A DNA stretch of 64,000 bases, from NCBI GenBank assembly GCA_026214975.1, contig CM047805.1, positions 107,193,845-107,257,844 on the forward strand, given 5' to 3'. Position 1 is the first letter of the stretch, and the number at the start of each line of letters is the position of its first letter. This DNA is from Gentiana macrophylla. Its lineage: Eukaryota; Streptophyta; Magnoliopsida; Gentianales; Gentianaceae. Position numbers and translations under genes: made by a program. Below, in pieces: positions 23,571 through 35,118 of this stretch. The notes below the pieces were generated by a model. The model saw only the letters and a list, made by a program, of their open reading frames with translations, did not search any database and was not told where the DNA came from.

Positions 23571-23639
23571 ATAAGAAAGGTAGTGAGAATATTGTGGTGA
23601 TCATTTATCTCGCTTAGTAAATGAGGGTGCAGAGAATCA

Positions 23640-25244
23640 CAATGATATAGGCATTGATTTTCCGGTCGAGCAATTGATGAAGCTTGAAACGGTTAGGCCG
23701 TGGTATGTCGACTACGCCAACTATTTAGCGAGTGGTCATTTAGAGGATATGACGTATCGTGAAAAGAAAAGTTCTTTTACGATCTTAAATATCTCGTATG
23801 GGAAGATCCTTATTTTTTCGAGTCCAGAAAGACGGGTTGCTTCAAGGTGTGTTCCCGAGCATGATCGATGGGATATCCTAGAACAATGCCATAAGCGGTC
23901 CTACCGGAGGTCACTATGGAACACCAAGACGGTTGCAAAGATTCTTCAAGCCGGATTCTCTTGGCCGACTCTGTTTAAAGATGCGAAGCCTTTTGTAAAG
24001 GTTGTGATAGGTGCCAGAGAACAACAGAAGGCGAGTAGTCGGATGGAAATGCCACTTAAGCCCATTCTTGAATGCGAAGTTTTCGATGTATGGGGCATAG
24101 ATTTTATGGGACCCTTTCCATCCTCATGTGGTAATAAGTATATCCTCGCTCTGTGTGGATTATGTTTCAAAGTGGGTCGAGGCCATAGCTACTCAAACTA
24201 ATGATCACAAGGTTGTAAAGAAATTCTTGCAAAAGAATATCTTTACTAGATTTAGCTGTCTGAGAGCACTCATTAGTGATGAAGGTACTCACTTTTGCAA
24301 TGCGCCGCTTGACAAGATCCTTGAGAAGTATGGTGTCAAACATAAGATTGGTACACCATATCATCCTCAAACTAGTGGCCAAGTCGAGGTAAGCAACCGG
24401 AGCCTGAAACGAATTTTAGAGAAGACCGTGAACAATAATCGATCTAATTGGAGTCTCAAGTTGGATGACGCGTTGTGGGATTATCGCACTGCATTTAAAA
24501 CCCCGATGGGCACGTCACCCTTCCAAATGGTCTATGGCAAAGCTTGTCATTTACCTGTCGAACTTGAACACAGAGCTTTCTGGGCAATTAAATTTTTAAA
24601 TTTCGATAGCCAACTCTGTGGGGAGAAACGATTGTTACAATTGAACGAGCTCGACGAATTCAGACTCCGTGCATACGAGAATGCTAAGCTTAGCAAGGAA
24701 AGAACGAAGATGCTCCATGACGCTAAGATCAAGGACCGAGAATTCAAAGTTGGTGAAATGGCTTTACTCTATAATACTAGACTTCACCGCTTCCGGTAAA
24801 CTCAAGTCTAGATGGTCCGGTCCCTTTGAGATTCTCGAGGTTAATCCCGGTGGAGTAATTACTTTGAACGGGTATGGTAATCAAGCTTTTAAAGTGAATG
24901 GCCATCGACTTAAGAAATATTTTGGGCAACCAAAGGAAAGCCTCGAGACTCTTTATTTCCAAAGAAGAGATGAGAATACAGATGTCATGATTTGTGAAGA
25001 GGTTCCATCTTATTTCTTTGAGTCAGATGATGATGACATTCCTATATCCACCCGTAAGGTACCTTCTCCTGAGACTCCTGAGCATGTTAGCACACCTACG
25101 CCTATCATCCGCAAGAACAAGAAGAAGAGAGTCAGTGTAGTTTGGAGAGAAAAGTTTAATGATCTTATTGCGCACTTGACTTGTTGTTGTGGTGAAAATC
25201 ATTTCCGCCTAGTGCTCCCGATTCCGATAATGAGGTGGCGGTAG
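23640..25244 (+). pseudogene. Integrase of element C, nearly complete
   Basis: The N-terminal zinc-binding part lies around 23840-24010. The catalytic core has Asp in WGIDFMG (24100-24102), Asp in SDEGTHF (24278-24280) and Glu in GQVEVSNRS (24386-24388). That gives D-35-E spacing for the last two, as expected. [17 protein letters not shown] (about 24532) and SRWSGPFEI (about 24809) mark the C-terminal region; there is no chromodomain. Most of the core (24200-24799) is open; changes of frame occur near 24160 and 24780. Confidence 0.88.
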
Positions 25245-26635
25245 TCAAACCAAAGTGGCCCGATCCGGGTTGATCTTTTGGAATCTGTGTCAAGCTATTG
25301 ACATTAAAAGAGCGCTCCTAGGAGGCAACCTAGTTTTCTTTGTTTGTTTTCTTTTCTTAGGTTGTTTTATTGTTTTAGAAATAATACTTTAGTTGATTTT
25401 GTGTTGATGGTTATTCCTCTTACGCTCATTGTAAGTGTTTTGTGTTATGTGTTGCTCATATACCCCGTGTACCCGAGATTATATGGTATGTCGAGTGTGG
25501 CGAGATACTTTTGAGCGAGTTCACAAGCTTTTATGTCCAGTGTTGTCTATTCGAAAGGCAATGGTACATTCATGCTCCGGCCTGACCTCTGCCGACAACC
25601 ACTGTTGAAACCAGCTAAGTTTTCTTTTCTTTTATATTTGCACATTCCGAGGACATAATGTGATTTAAGTGTGGGGGGTGTTTGGGTATGTTCTTATGCT
25701 ATATCCTTTGAAATATGAGTGAATGTTAAATTTCTCGAAATTTAAAATTTTTAATGAGTCTCGAGCATATAATTGGAACTAGATGCTTGCTAGTTGTAGT
25801 TTTCTAACGATGATAGTATGTGACTTAGTGAGATAATTATAGCATGTTTTACTTTTATGGAGATAGTATTCGTTTTCACTCACGAAAGCCTTTGATTTTG
25901 AAGCATGACTTTTGAATTATATCCTTTCATTATTTTTAATGATTTATCTTAGGAAGGTCAAGATAGTTACACCTAAGTTAGACCGTGTCGTGAATATCAT
26001 AAAGTTTGAATGTGATAAGTGAGATGTAACTTATGACTTTGAAAAGTGAATGAATAAAGTGAGTGAGCAATTATTAATAAATACGTTTGTCGGAAGCTGG
26101 TCGATGATTGGAGTGAGGTAGGGCGTTATCTCGAAATGTCCTATACCACTATGATGACCAAAAGCTCACGACGATCGAGAGAAAGCTACCTTATGATTTG
26201 AGTAGGTAGGGATTATCTCGAAATGTCCTATTCTACTATGATGGGTAAGAGCTTATTCGATATCGTCAAATTTGAAAATTTTGAAAAATGATGAGTAAGA
26301 ATAAAGTGAAGTCTTTGTTATCATGGATCTTATACCCAGTGAGAGAACCGCATGATATCTTCAGTAGGATTATCCTACTGAGTGCGTGGGAAGGCTTTGA
26401 GTGGAGCTATTACTGTTTGTACCTAGAATAGTCATTGGAATTTTTGAGAGGATATTTCTTTGAAAGGCTTGTTAGATTGAGAACGGCTTGTCACACTTAC
26501 ACCGAATCTATCTCTGTGTTGGTATTGTTTGCTATAGTTGTTGTATCTTTTGTTACGTGAGTTAGAGATCTATGTGGATTGCATATAAAGTTGAGCTATA
26601 GTTTTGATTGTTTTGTCCGAGGACGTACAAAAAGC
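25245..26635 (+). other. 3' non-coding region of element C
   Basis: About 1.4 kb lie after integrase. They hold the conserved GCGCT..GGAGGCAACC motif (25312-25331) and a secondary purine tract AAGTGTGGGGGGTG (25667-25680). Two similar blocks around TATCTCGAAATGTCCTAT lie at about 26127 and 26213. I see no env-like ORF. Confidence 0.65.
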
Positions 26636-26650
26636 TAAGTGTGGGGGTGT
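26636..26650 (+). other. Polypurine tract of element C
   Basis: AAGTGTGGGGGTGT immediately precedes the 3' LTR. It resembles the tracts of B and D. Confidence 0.8.
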
Positions 26651-28246
26651 TGTTAAGGCCATATTTATATGATTATTAAAGGGGTTATTTCATTATTATT
26701 TTCCCCACATTTGCGTAATTTACATGAGAATTAAGGGTTTAAGTGTAATTATTGAGTAAAGATGATTTTAAGAGGGTTGTATGCAAAATTGATGATTTTA
26801 AGTGTTGATTTAATGGAATTATTATTATTTGGATTTTATTACATTTTTGCATTGTTTATTTATCATGTAGGAGTTAATTTTCGTGCATATAATGAGGATA
26901 AATGAAGCTCAAGTCGAATTATTCAAGATAGAGTTGGAATTGGCTCAAAGAAATTGGATAAAGATGATGAAATCCGACCTCAAAGCAAATCCGATGATGG
27001 CGTCACATCCCGTCCACTAGACGGGCGTTTGATTTCATGGACGAGCGTCCGAGAGAGAAATCACATACGAGAGAGTTTGGGCCGCAGCATGGACGGACGT
27101 CAGAGCAAAGTCAAGATCCACCGGACGGGCGTCCACAAGACCAGACGCCCGTCACGGGCGTTCAAGGCCGACTTAGTCATAACCGACTTAAAACTCTATA
27201 TATAGAAGCAGCCTCTTAACCCTAATTCATATACCACATTATTGAGATCGCAATTTTACACCAAAAAGCTGCGGCCACAAGCCCTAATTCCATAGAGATG
27301 AACTTCTCCAACCCAACAATCATCTCCAACATGATTGTTGGCTAAAAGCCTTGCAGTGAGTCGACGGAGGAAGCCTATCAACAACACAAACCAACTAGAG
27401 AGTTCGATGCTTAAGTTTAGTGAGTTTATTTCATAGTTTTTCATTACTTTGGATCTGTTTTGTATTGCTTAAGTTTTATTGAATTAAGATTTGATGAAAC
27501 GATCTATGTTTAATTTATGCTTGAATAAATTTATGAAAGTATGTTTATTTAAGTTCTCTTTCGTTCAAAGTAATGCATCTAATTGTGTTTTAAGAGATTA
27601 TGCATGATTAGTTGAGTAAGAGTTTGGAAACAATCTCGTGATTTCGTGTTGATTGCATGTTTAGTTTGTTTGAAAAGATAAACGAAACCCTAGAATTTGA
27701 TTGAAGATATTTAATTGAATTCGTGAATAAATCACTACTAAAAACTATATCTTAGATCACCATCTAGTTGGGGGTTGTTGGTTGATGGGTGGATTCGTTG
27801 CCTCGCTGTGTTTTCCTTTAATTGTTTTAATCAAATCGTTTGCATAAGTTTAGTTTAAATTCTAGTTTTTAAACCTTTAAATTTCCTGCAACTTTTCTGC
27901 AATTTTTCGGTTCTGATCGTAGTCAGACGCTCGTCCGCAATAGCAGACGCTCGTCCATTAGGTTTAGTTTCCAGACGCTCGTTCACTTTAGTGAACGCTC
28001 GTCCGTCTTTCTGTTTTCTTATTTCCTGCTTGTTTTTATTCTTGTTTTAGCTTCAATTCTTAGGTTTAGGTTTTAGTTAGTTTCAGCTTTAGTTTAGATA
28101 GATAATCGTGACATAATTGATATAGATTTATATTTGAATCCGATAAACATTCCACTCCCTTAGGACGACCCGTAAACACCCTATACTACGATCCTTATAC
28201 TTGGGGTGTTTCGGTTATAAATTGTAAAACTAGTTTTTACCGAACA
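26651..28246 (+). repeat. 3' LTR of element C
   Basis: This 1596-bp repeat of 17687-19281 has its TATA box at 27197-27204 and palindrome clusters at about 27008-27165 and 27915-28010. The second cluster reads GACGCTCGTCC-type units cleanly where the 5' copy looks scrambled. Confidence 0.93.
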
Positions 28247-28251
28247 CATAT

Positions 28252-29952
28252 CCCGTATTCCCCCTCATTATGCTTTGATCTCGTCACTGTGGCATGGACT
28301 AGTTATTTTACGCACCCGCTTACCCTATTGCTTGCTTTGTAGCACATGGATTTAGTCCCGTGCATGTGTTTTATTTGTTTCTGTTGATCTCGCTTTAGGT
28401 TACGGGATGGATTTATACGAGGTTGACACGAGTTTCGAGTCACGAGTGCACCTTTCTGCCGGGTCTTTTTGGTTGAACAGCTCAGTCTTTTATGCTTTTC
28501 ATCTCTCACACACTGAGGACAGTGTTTCATTTAAGTGTGGGGTGGGGGACGTAGCCGTTTTCTTGTTTTTATTGTTAAATGTGCTTTATATGTGGTATAC
28601 TTAGCCTATGACCGGGTTTGAGTCGATTTTTGAGTAATTTTCAAAAAAATTCAAGGGTTTTTAACACCGTGTTTTATATGTTATTCTCACATTTGAGTGG
28701 TGATCACCTTAGTAAGACCCTGAATGTGTACACTGCGGTTTGATATTATCTTGAGAATGGAGATTATTAATTTCACGTAAGCTACACTTTGTGCACAATT
28801 TGATTGCTACCACCTCACATACCACTAGTCTCGAGGCGAAATAGAAAGGTTCACCTAAGTAGGATACGGGATGACGGTCATGGCGTCTCTTTGACCAACC
28901 ATAGCCAAATAAGCCTTATCCCAACATTAAACCTTCGTAGCCCCTCTCAGCCTTGATAGAATGGTCTGACCACCATTCGTTTTATAGCCGTTTTGTTACT
29001 TAGTCAGAAACCTACCTTGATCCGTAATTTTGGTCACATTTCCTTCATTTATACCCTACGAGTGGACTTAGTCTGTTGTTAGGCCACACTTGCTAAGGCA
29101 AGTGTGGGTGAGGGAAATGAGGTTTTGATGGGTTGGTGTTTCATCGGTTTGGAGCTATAAGGAGAGGAGGAGCTCGTTCCGGCCTAGTGCTTGGGTTTGG
29201 CCCAAAAAGAAAAGAAAAATCTGTGATATTTCTCCTTTCTTTATAAAAAAAAGAAGAGAAATCATTCAAAGTTCAAAATAAGTTAGCTCTCGTTGAATAA
29301 AAAGTTTGGAGAAGATTGGAATAAAGGGTTGGAATCAAAGTGTTAAACTCAAAAGTTATACTTATGGTGTTGGAGTTGGGATAGTGAGATAGGTGCTAAT
29401 GTATTCGACCTCGCCTTATGAAACTTGAAACATAGTTAAATTAGGCAATGAGTTCGGGTATGTTAGCATTATATGGTTCCCAAAGTGTTAAATTAATCAA
29501 AAAGGAGTTTGGATGGTTTGTATGGTAGAGATGAAGTGGTACACTTGTTGATTAGGTTCACTCGTACTTCTTTTCTCCGCCTTCCCAAAATATCCTTTTC
29601 GATTAACTCGAATTACCCCCGAGCCTAACGTTATAACCCTTCAAGTCCTACCCGATTGTGTCCAAACTTAGTGACCTCGATTAGCGGAGAGGTGGTTGGT
29701 ATGAGATGGTTGGTAGACTTTTGGTCGGGATTCAAGCCCGATAATCTTTTTGAACACTTGGTTGTAGCTTGACACCACACACACTCCATTTTCTTGATAA
29801 TGTTATACTGGTGTGTATATGTTCGTATGTCTTACTTTGTGGTTACCTCGAGAGTGTGAGTAGTAGCACCTACATCACAAAGTTGAATCCCTTGGTTGGT
29901 TTTAAAACGCCTAATTTACTCGAGGGCGAGCAAAGGCTAAGTGTGGGGTGGT
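28252..29952 (+). other. 3' internal region of element B
   Basis: This is non-coding sequence resuming after element C. It has a CTGAGGACAGTG block and a secondary purine tract AAGTGTGGGGTGGGGGA (28533-28549), a further AAGTGTGGG near 29100 and the true polypurine tract AAGTGTGGGGTGGT just before 29953. A stretch around 28860-29000 is related, in reverse complement, to 58358-58725 of element D. Confidence 0.7.
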
Positions 29953-31676
29953 TGATGGGAGTCAACTTTTCGTGACTCCAGTGCATTATTTATCCCCGAT
30001 TATCACATTTTCAGCACATTTTTGGGTGACTTAGACCATTTTCGGGGTGATATCGTGAGCTCATGGCATGGGGAATGAATCTGTTACTTTGTTGGATTGT
30101 TACCCCTTTTTAGTTGATATTGATCCCATTCCCGAGCACTGTTACCCTCTGGAATTGTTTGTATGTTTTGGTCGTGTGTGATGTTATATGGTATCGTTGT
30201 CTCGAGGACCCGAAAGGCGATGATTTACGGTAAAAGCATAAGCGAGGCAAGAAAAGAGATCAAAGTAGGAAAAAGTGAAGTTTTAGGGCCCACGCAGGGG
30301 TTCAAACGCGCGTTTGAACCCCTCAAACGTCGCGCTTCTGAGAGTCACCGCTTGATACTGAGTTGAACCCGCCAAACGCCGCGTTTGAAACCATCCTAAA
30401 CGTCCGTTCCAAGTCCACCAAACGACGGTTTGACCCACCCTAAACCTGCATTCAAGATGAAGAACATTCAAGACCCTGCCCAGAAATGAAGCTAAACGCA
30501 CATTTGAACCAATCCAAACGTGTGTTTGAAGAAGCCAAACGCCAGTTCCAGCCTCCAAACGTGCGTTTGGGCCAGTTTTCTGCAGATTTTCTCCCCAACT
30601 ATAAATCCCCCCTTAGACTATTTCTTGAGCAGGATTACTCTCTTAGCAAAACTCTACCCATTTCTTAGCTCGATTTTCTCTTAGCTTACATCAACATAGT
30701 ATTAGCTTAATCTTTCCATTTCTTAGCTTAGATTTTCATTCCAAACACTAAGAGACCACCTTTTAATTACTTCTTTATTTTGTACTTTTTGGATCTAATC
30801 TCGAATTTCTGCAATTTAATGGTAAATTTCTCCTTTCTTTTACTTGTTATGGCTTTCATTTACTGTTTTGTGCATGTTTTAACTAGTATAATGAGTAGCT
30901 AAACCCTTATCATAGTTGAATCATGTGAAATTTAGTGAAACCACCCTTTGGGTGATGAAATTGGGAATGTGTAGTGCTTTTTATTGTTGTATCTCGCATG
31001 TTTCATGTCTTAGAACTTATTATAACATATTTGGGCTAGATTGATCACCTAGGTCAAAATCACACATCAATCTTGAGAGTTGTTCAGATAGAGAGATGTG
31101 GGAAAAGGGTTCTAGGATCACTTTTTATAGTGAGGTTATTCGTTTCAACGTTTAAGCGGCTCTAGTGCATAACATGCCTTGTGAGTGAATCTTCCTTAGG
31201 GAAGGATAGTTTACTTGGCATAAGGTGTTGGGGAAGAGTTATTCAGACCTTAGCACCGGGTTTAGGAGTACGCACCTGTGAAATTGTATGCGAGAGTTCG
31301 TTTGTAATAATGCACACTCCCGGTTTTGTCTATCCTTGGGGTTGAAACTAGCTATTTTGATCATGGTTCGACTATGCTCCTTAATCTATCTTTAAAACTA
31401 GTAGTTTAATCTTCTTTCTTTCTTTTCTACCTTTAGACTCATTAGTATAAATCACCTTAGTGTCGTTGTAGTAAACAAACACTTTAAAAAGATTGTTCAC
31501 CTAGACTAAGTAATACGTTCACTTTGGTACTCACAAACACTTTTCCCTTGGGTTCGAGCTCGTACTCCTGTACTATGCTAGCAATCGACCCAGTACACTG
31601 CCGGTTAGAGAGTTAGTTTGCCCACGGTTTTGAGTCTTTATAAATTGTTTTTGAAGGGTGAATTTAGCTCCGATCA
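29953..31676 (+). repeat. 3' LTR of element B
   Basis: This 1724-bp repeat of 11207-12950 ends CTCCGATCA before the duplication TCCAT (31677-31681). Its palindrome array is at 30304-30568; nine of its ten units differ from the 5' LTR copy. Confidence 0.93.
30304..30568. repeat. Palindrome array of the B 3' LTR, diverged
   Basis: It has the same ten positions as 11558-11819, but with AAACGCGCGTTT, AAACGTCGCGCTT, AAACGCCGCGTTT, AAACGTCCGTT, AAACGACGGTTT, AAACCTGCATT and so on. Spacer sequence between units is nearly unchanged. Confidence 0.85.
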
Positions 31677-32197
31677 TCCATCAAGACAATGTCCAAACTA
31701 ACACTTCACTAACAGTCATTCATGCTAATTTACGATGACATGCAAATAGTTGATCAGGCTATTAACATGTAAATTAAATATGTCGATCAACTTAGCTGGA
31801 GCCGATTATCATGAACTAGTAATTTACTAGGTATTCAGATCTAGCGATATAGACCGTCGCAGATCTGAAGAACGCAATCACTATTTTATGATTTCTTCAC
31901 CAACGAATCAGATCTATACATACATGGGGTAAAATAAACTAACTACTACATAATTAAACTAAATAAACAATTAAAACATACTAGTCAAGTAGAACAACGA
32001 CAGATCTACATCTTGGAAAAGATAGAAAATCATACCCTCAATGATGAGTGTAGATCTCCCTCGCTCTCTCTTCTATGAGGCGAATTAAATCGACTCCGTG
32101 ACTAGAACTCATAAAATATATCAATAAAGAACAAAGAACTTTTATTGCATAGAACTTGTCTTGAAAATTGTACAATGAATTCTGAGGGTGAGGCCTC

Positions 32198-32207
32198 TTA
32201 TTTATAG
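32198..32207 (-). promoter_or_regulatory. TATA box of the A 5' LTR
   Basis: On the minus strand TATAAATAAG lies about 75 bp downstream of the CCCGATTAATCGGG unit. The role is inferred from position and consensus. Confidence 0.6.
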
Positions 32208-32281
32208 CAAAGTAAACCGACTTAGAAAGACCTAGAACTACCCCTCATCCAAGAAAACGCGTTTCGGAAGATTACGGTAGG

Positions 32282-32316
32282 TTGATTAATAGGGGCAACT
32301 CCCGATTAATCGGGGC
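32282..32316. repeat. Palindrome pair upstream of the TATA box (A LTR)
   Basis: TTGATTAATAGGGG and CCCGATTAATCGGGG are separated by five bases. The second is a perfect 14-base palindrome with the CCGAT-TA-ATCGG plan. Confidence 0.75.
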
Positions 32317-32581
32317 ATTTTTGTTCTTTTCTTACCTTAACGTAACTTAGAAGGTTACGGAATACCTGAACTCAATCCTTTCGTTCGATCCGCTCGAGAA
32401 TCGTCCACAATGCTTAGCCCAATATTCCGTATCCTGAAAATAATCAAATAACGCACAAAATAATATCGAATAAGGGAAAATAAACGTGAAGTGCAAAATA
32501 CCCGATTCACGAACCCGACACATGACATTCAACTCAAATGATTCATAATTATAGGTCAAAACAACTATTTTTAGCTCGTAA

Positions 32582-33061
32582 TGTATAGAATGTTGAAGTC
32601 GTAGGATATACTATTTTAAGCGTCATCATTAGCCCTTTTTTAGACCAAGCGATGACGGCGGCCTAAGCAGTTGACCGGACCGTTTATGACTTATTTAGCG
32701 CTACTAGGCATAGGTCTAAGGGCGTTTCAAAATGGTGTTCAGAGCCGACTATCAGACGGAATTATGCACTGCACCGTACAAGAAGAATGTGCAAGGATAA
32801 CCTCTAGTTACCTCTGGCAGGGACGATCTAAGAACAGTCTTTGCCGTCCTGTCGAGGACGCCAGTCTCTTATAAAGGGGGAGAATGTAAAGTCCCACGTC
32901 GATAAATTGGTAGAATGTTCACCCCCAAATAAGTGTGAGAAATAAATGTATTGCCAACTCGGGTTAGCCTTTTGGATCAAGCGAGGACGGCGGTCTAGGC
33001 AATTGCCCGGACTATTTATGACTTATTTAGCGCTACCATGCATATGTTTGAGGGCGTTACA
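32582..33061 (+). mobile_element. TRIM-like miniature LTR element
   Basis: This is a roughly 480-bp unit with two short related repeats (about 32582-32729 and 32885-33061) that share CAAGCGANGACGGCGG and GACTTATTTAGCGCTAC. Between them a PBS-like TGGTGTTCAGAGCC (32733-32746), about 130 bp of spacer and a purine tract AAAGGGGGAGAA (32873-32884) precede TGTAAAGTCCCACGTCG. This is the plan of a terminal-repeat retrotransposon in miniature. The left repeat is diverged at its start, and I could not confirm a target duplication. Confidence 0.6.
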
Positions 33062-33654
33062 GGCACTCGTTCCGGGAAAGGGCTCGATTATTGGAACGGG
33101 CGTCACAATATATATATATATATATATATATGTTTGTTTTAAAGGAACCGTAGGCATGAAACAAATAATAATACAAATTGTTATGCAATTAAAACTTAAA
33201 AAGGAGTGGGAAAGAATATTGCAAGAGTTGTACAAAGCCACAACTTTCCATCTTTCTCTTCCACTCCCAATTCTCTTTGTACAGCAAATAATAGTTTGCA
33301 TCTGTCGGATCACTCATCTTCCTTTCTCTCTTTCTCTTTCTCTCTCTCCTACCACCACCATCACTTATATTTTGCTCCTCTTTCTTCTCCTTCTTCCACA
33401 ACATTGCCACAACTTTCTTCCCCCAAAATTACAAGTACTACATCTTAATTAGTTTCATCATTCTTGCATATATATGATCATCATCATTAATTCCATTACA
33501 GAGGTAAAGGGCTAATGGTAGTAAATTAAGAACAATATAATATAGGTGCATTAGCCATATATATATGGTTGGAGATATAGGAGGAAAAAAGATGGCATAA
33601 TTTGAGAAGGAATGCTAACTTGTGGTGTAGTATTTGTTAAGCCGCGGTGTTGCC
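33062..33654 (+). promoter_or_regulatory. Presumed promoter and 5' UTR of the RNA-binding protein gene
   Basis: This is about 590 bp between the TRIM-like element and the start codon. It has an AT microsatellite (about 33110-33131) and a CT-rich stretch (33310-33350) of the kind common in plant 5' leaders. The transcription start cannot be fixed from sequence alone, and small upstream ATGs are present. Confidence 0.45.
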
Positions 33655-35035
33655 ATGTCGTATCGATCGCCCTTCGGTGACACCACTTACACTAAAGTAT
33701 TTGTTGGAGGGCTTGCTTGGGAAACTCCTACAGATGTAATGCGTTCTTATTTCGAGCAATTCGGTGATATTCTTGAAGCTGTTATCATCACTGATAAGAA
33801 TACCGGAAAATCAAAAGGCTATGGTTTTGTAAGTTCTTGCATTATCTTCATCATATATATATATAACTCCCACAATTAATATTCCTATATATTTCTTTTA
33901 TTTCTTTTAGTCGATTTCAGTAAATAAATGCTTCTATCCAGAGATTTAGGGTTTGAGTGTAATATATAATACGTTTCATCGTGATTTTAGGTTACATTTA
34001 GTGACCCGGATTCGGCTAGGAGGGCATGCGCCGATCCGAACCCGATGATCGATGGAAGAAAAGCCAACTGTAATATCGCTTCGTTGGGCAGGCCTCGTCC
34101 ATCACCACCTAGAGGTACATATATGTATAATATATATATATATTTTAAGTAAAATGATCATTTAATGAATTCAAGGTTGTACAAAGATATATGAATTAAA
34201 TGTGTTCTTTGATGATATGTATATAGGTAGGCCTCAAGGCCATGGACCTCCACCCTATTACGGAGGTGGTCCAATGATCCCCACCACCCAGAATCCACAG
34301 CAACAACATAGTGGTGCTCCACCGCCATTGCTACCGCTACCGCCACCGCCGCCGCCGCCGCCAACGGCCCCTTCTTATATTTATCCTCCTTATGGGTAAG
34401 TAGCTCTTATCCATATATGTATATATATTTTTTCATCCATTGTTGTTAATTAATGGCAATTCCAGTTCATAAGATGGTGATGGTGCATGTGAAGATCCTG
34501 CAGGAAAAAGTTGCAAATAGGCTGGCATGCCAGTGAGATAAAACTTTCATAGATATTTTCGTTTTATAACTTCCATTATAATAATATTTTTGGGAAAAAA
34601 ATTAAAAATTAACCCGATGAAGGGAAAAATAGAAAAATGTTGTGAATAATATTCAATGCAGTTGGTATTGGCAGATCAATAATAAATTATTAGAGAAGTG
34701 GCATGAGTTGTCATATGTGCAGAAACGTGACAACCTTGTTTTGGAAAAAGAAATATAAGGTTTCACGACGGAATTGTTACAAGATTGTTATATAATTTTA
34801 CGTAGAAACTATTGATCGATATAAGTTTCACCAAAATTAACAGTATGAAAATGTATTAATTATATAACTTTGTGTGTTATTATTGCAAAGTTATTATCTT
34901 TGATATTTATGATATAATTTTTCTATTGCAATACATTTATTTTTGTGATATAATTTTACTTGTTAAGAATTCTTTTTGTGTACGTAAGCGTATCATTTTT
35001 TAAGACAATATCGATTCATAAGCCTCCAAACTTGC

Positions 35036-35118
<83 letters not shown>

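Larger units (their letters stand above)
17687..28246 (+). mobile_element. Element C: Athila-like gag-pol gypsy retrotransposon
   Basis: LTRs at 17687-19281 and 26651-28246 start TGTTAAGG and end ACCGAACA. A perfect duplication CATAT occurs at 17682-17686 and 28247-28251. The order PBS, gag, protease, reverse transcriptase, RNase H, integrase, long 3' non-coding region and polypurine tract is that of Ty3/gypsy. The integrase tail ([20 protein letters not shown]) is typical of Athila-like plant elements. There is no env-like ORF. Numerous frameshifts and stops make it non-functional as read; some may be sequence errors. It sits inside element B. Confidence 0.93.
11207..31676 (+). mobile_element. 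Element B: pol-less Athila-like gypsy element
   Basis: LTRs at 11207-12950 and 29953-31676 begin TGATTGGAGTCAAC / TGATGGGAGTCAAC and end CTCCGATCA. A perfect five-base duplication TCCAT flanks the whole. The PBS is at 12954 and the polypurine tract just before 29953. After removing element C, the internal region is about 6.4 kb. It holds a broken Gag-derived ORF1, an intact ORF2 and long non-coding stretches, with no protease, reverse transcriptase or integrase. Because C is flanked by its own intact duplication, pol was not lost by that insertion. It shares ORF1, LTR tips and 3' internal sequence with element D. Confidence 0.9.
1..32520 (-). mobile_element. Element A: Athila-like Ty3/gypsy retrotransposon, 5' part, heavily interrupted
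   Basis: This is the oldest layer of the left half. Read on the minus strand it begins with its 5' LTR at 32520 and continues through a PBS at 10691-10707 and a leader to a gag remnant that runs off the left edge. Its surviving pieces are 31682-32520, 10478-11206 and 1-1606. The gaps are elements B and E, each with its own LTR pair. Removing both gives a colinear LTR, PBS, leader and gag. The gag resembles Athila-like plant elements and the PBS matches the usual TGGCGCCGTTGCCGGGG type with one change. The pol and 3' LTR are outside the window, so its target duplication cannot be checked. Confidence 0.8.
31682..32520 (-). repeat. 5' LTR of element A, 5' portion with promoter
   Basis: On the minus strand the LTR begins TGTCGGGTTCGTGAATCGGG at 32520. 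It contains the palindrome pair at 32282-32316 and a TATA box TATAAATAAG at 32198-32207, and is cut at 31682 by element B. Confidence 0.75.

Noticed and set aside
28303..28604. Two overlapping ORFs on opposite strands in the 3' part of B
   Set aside because: They cover a conserved non-coding block and purine tract and are not shared with D or C.
33634..33654. Upstream extension of the RNA-binding protein (MLSRGVA)
   Set aside because: It depends on a TTG start; the ATG at 33655 is in frame and is the natural start.
34158..34364. Ala/Val-rich minus-strand ORF
   Set aside because: It is the antisense shadow of the proline-coding exon 3.
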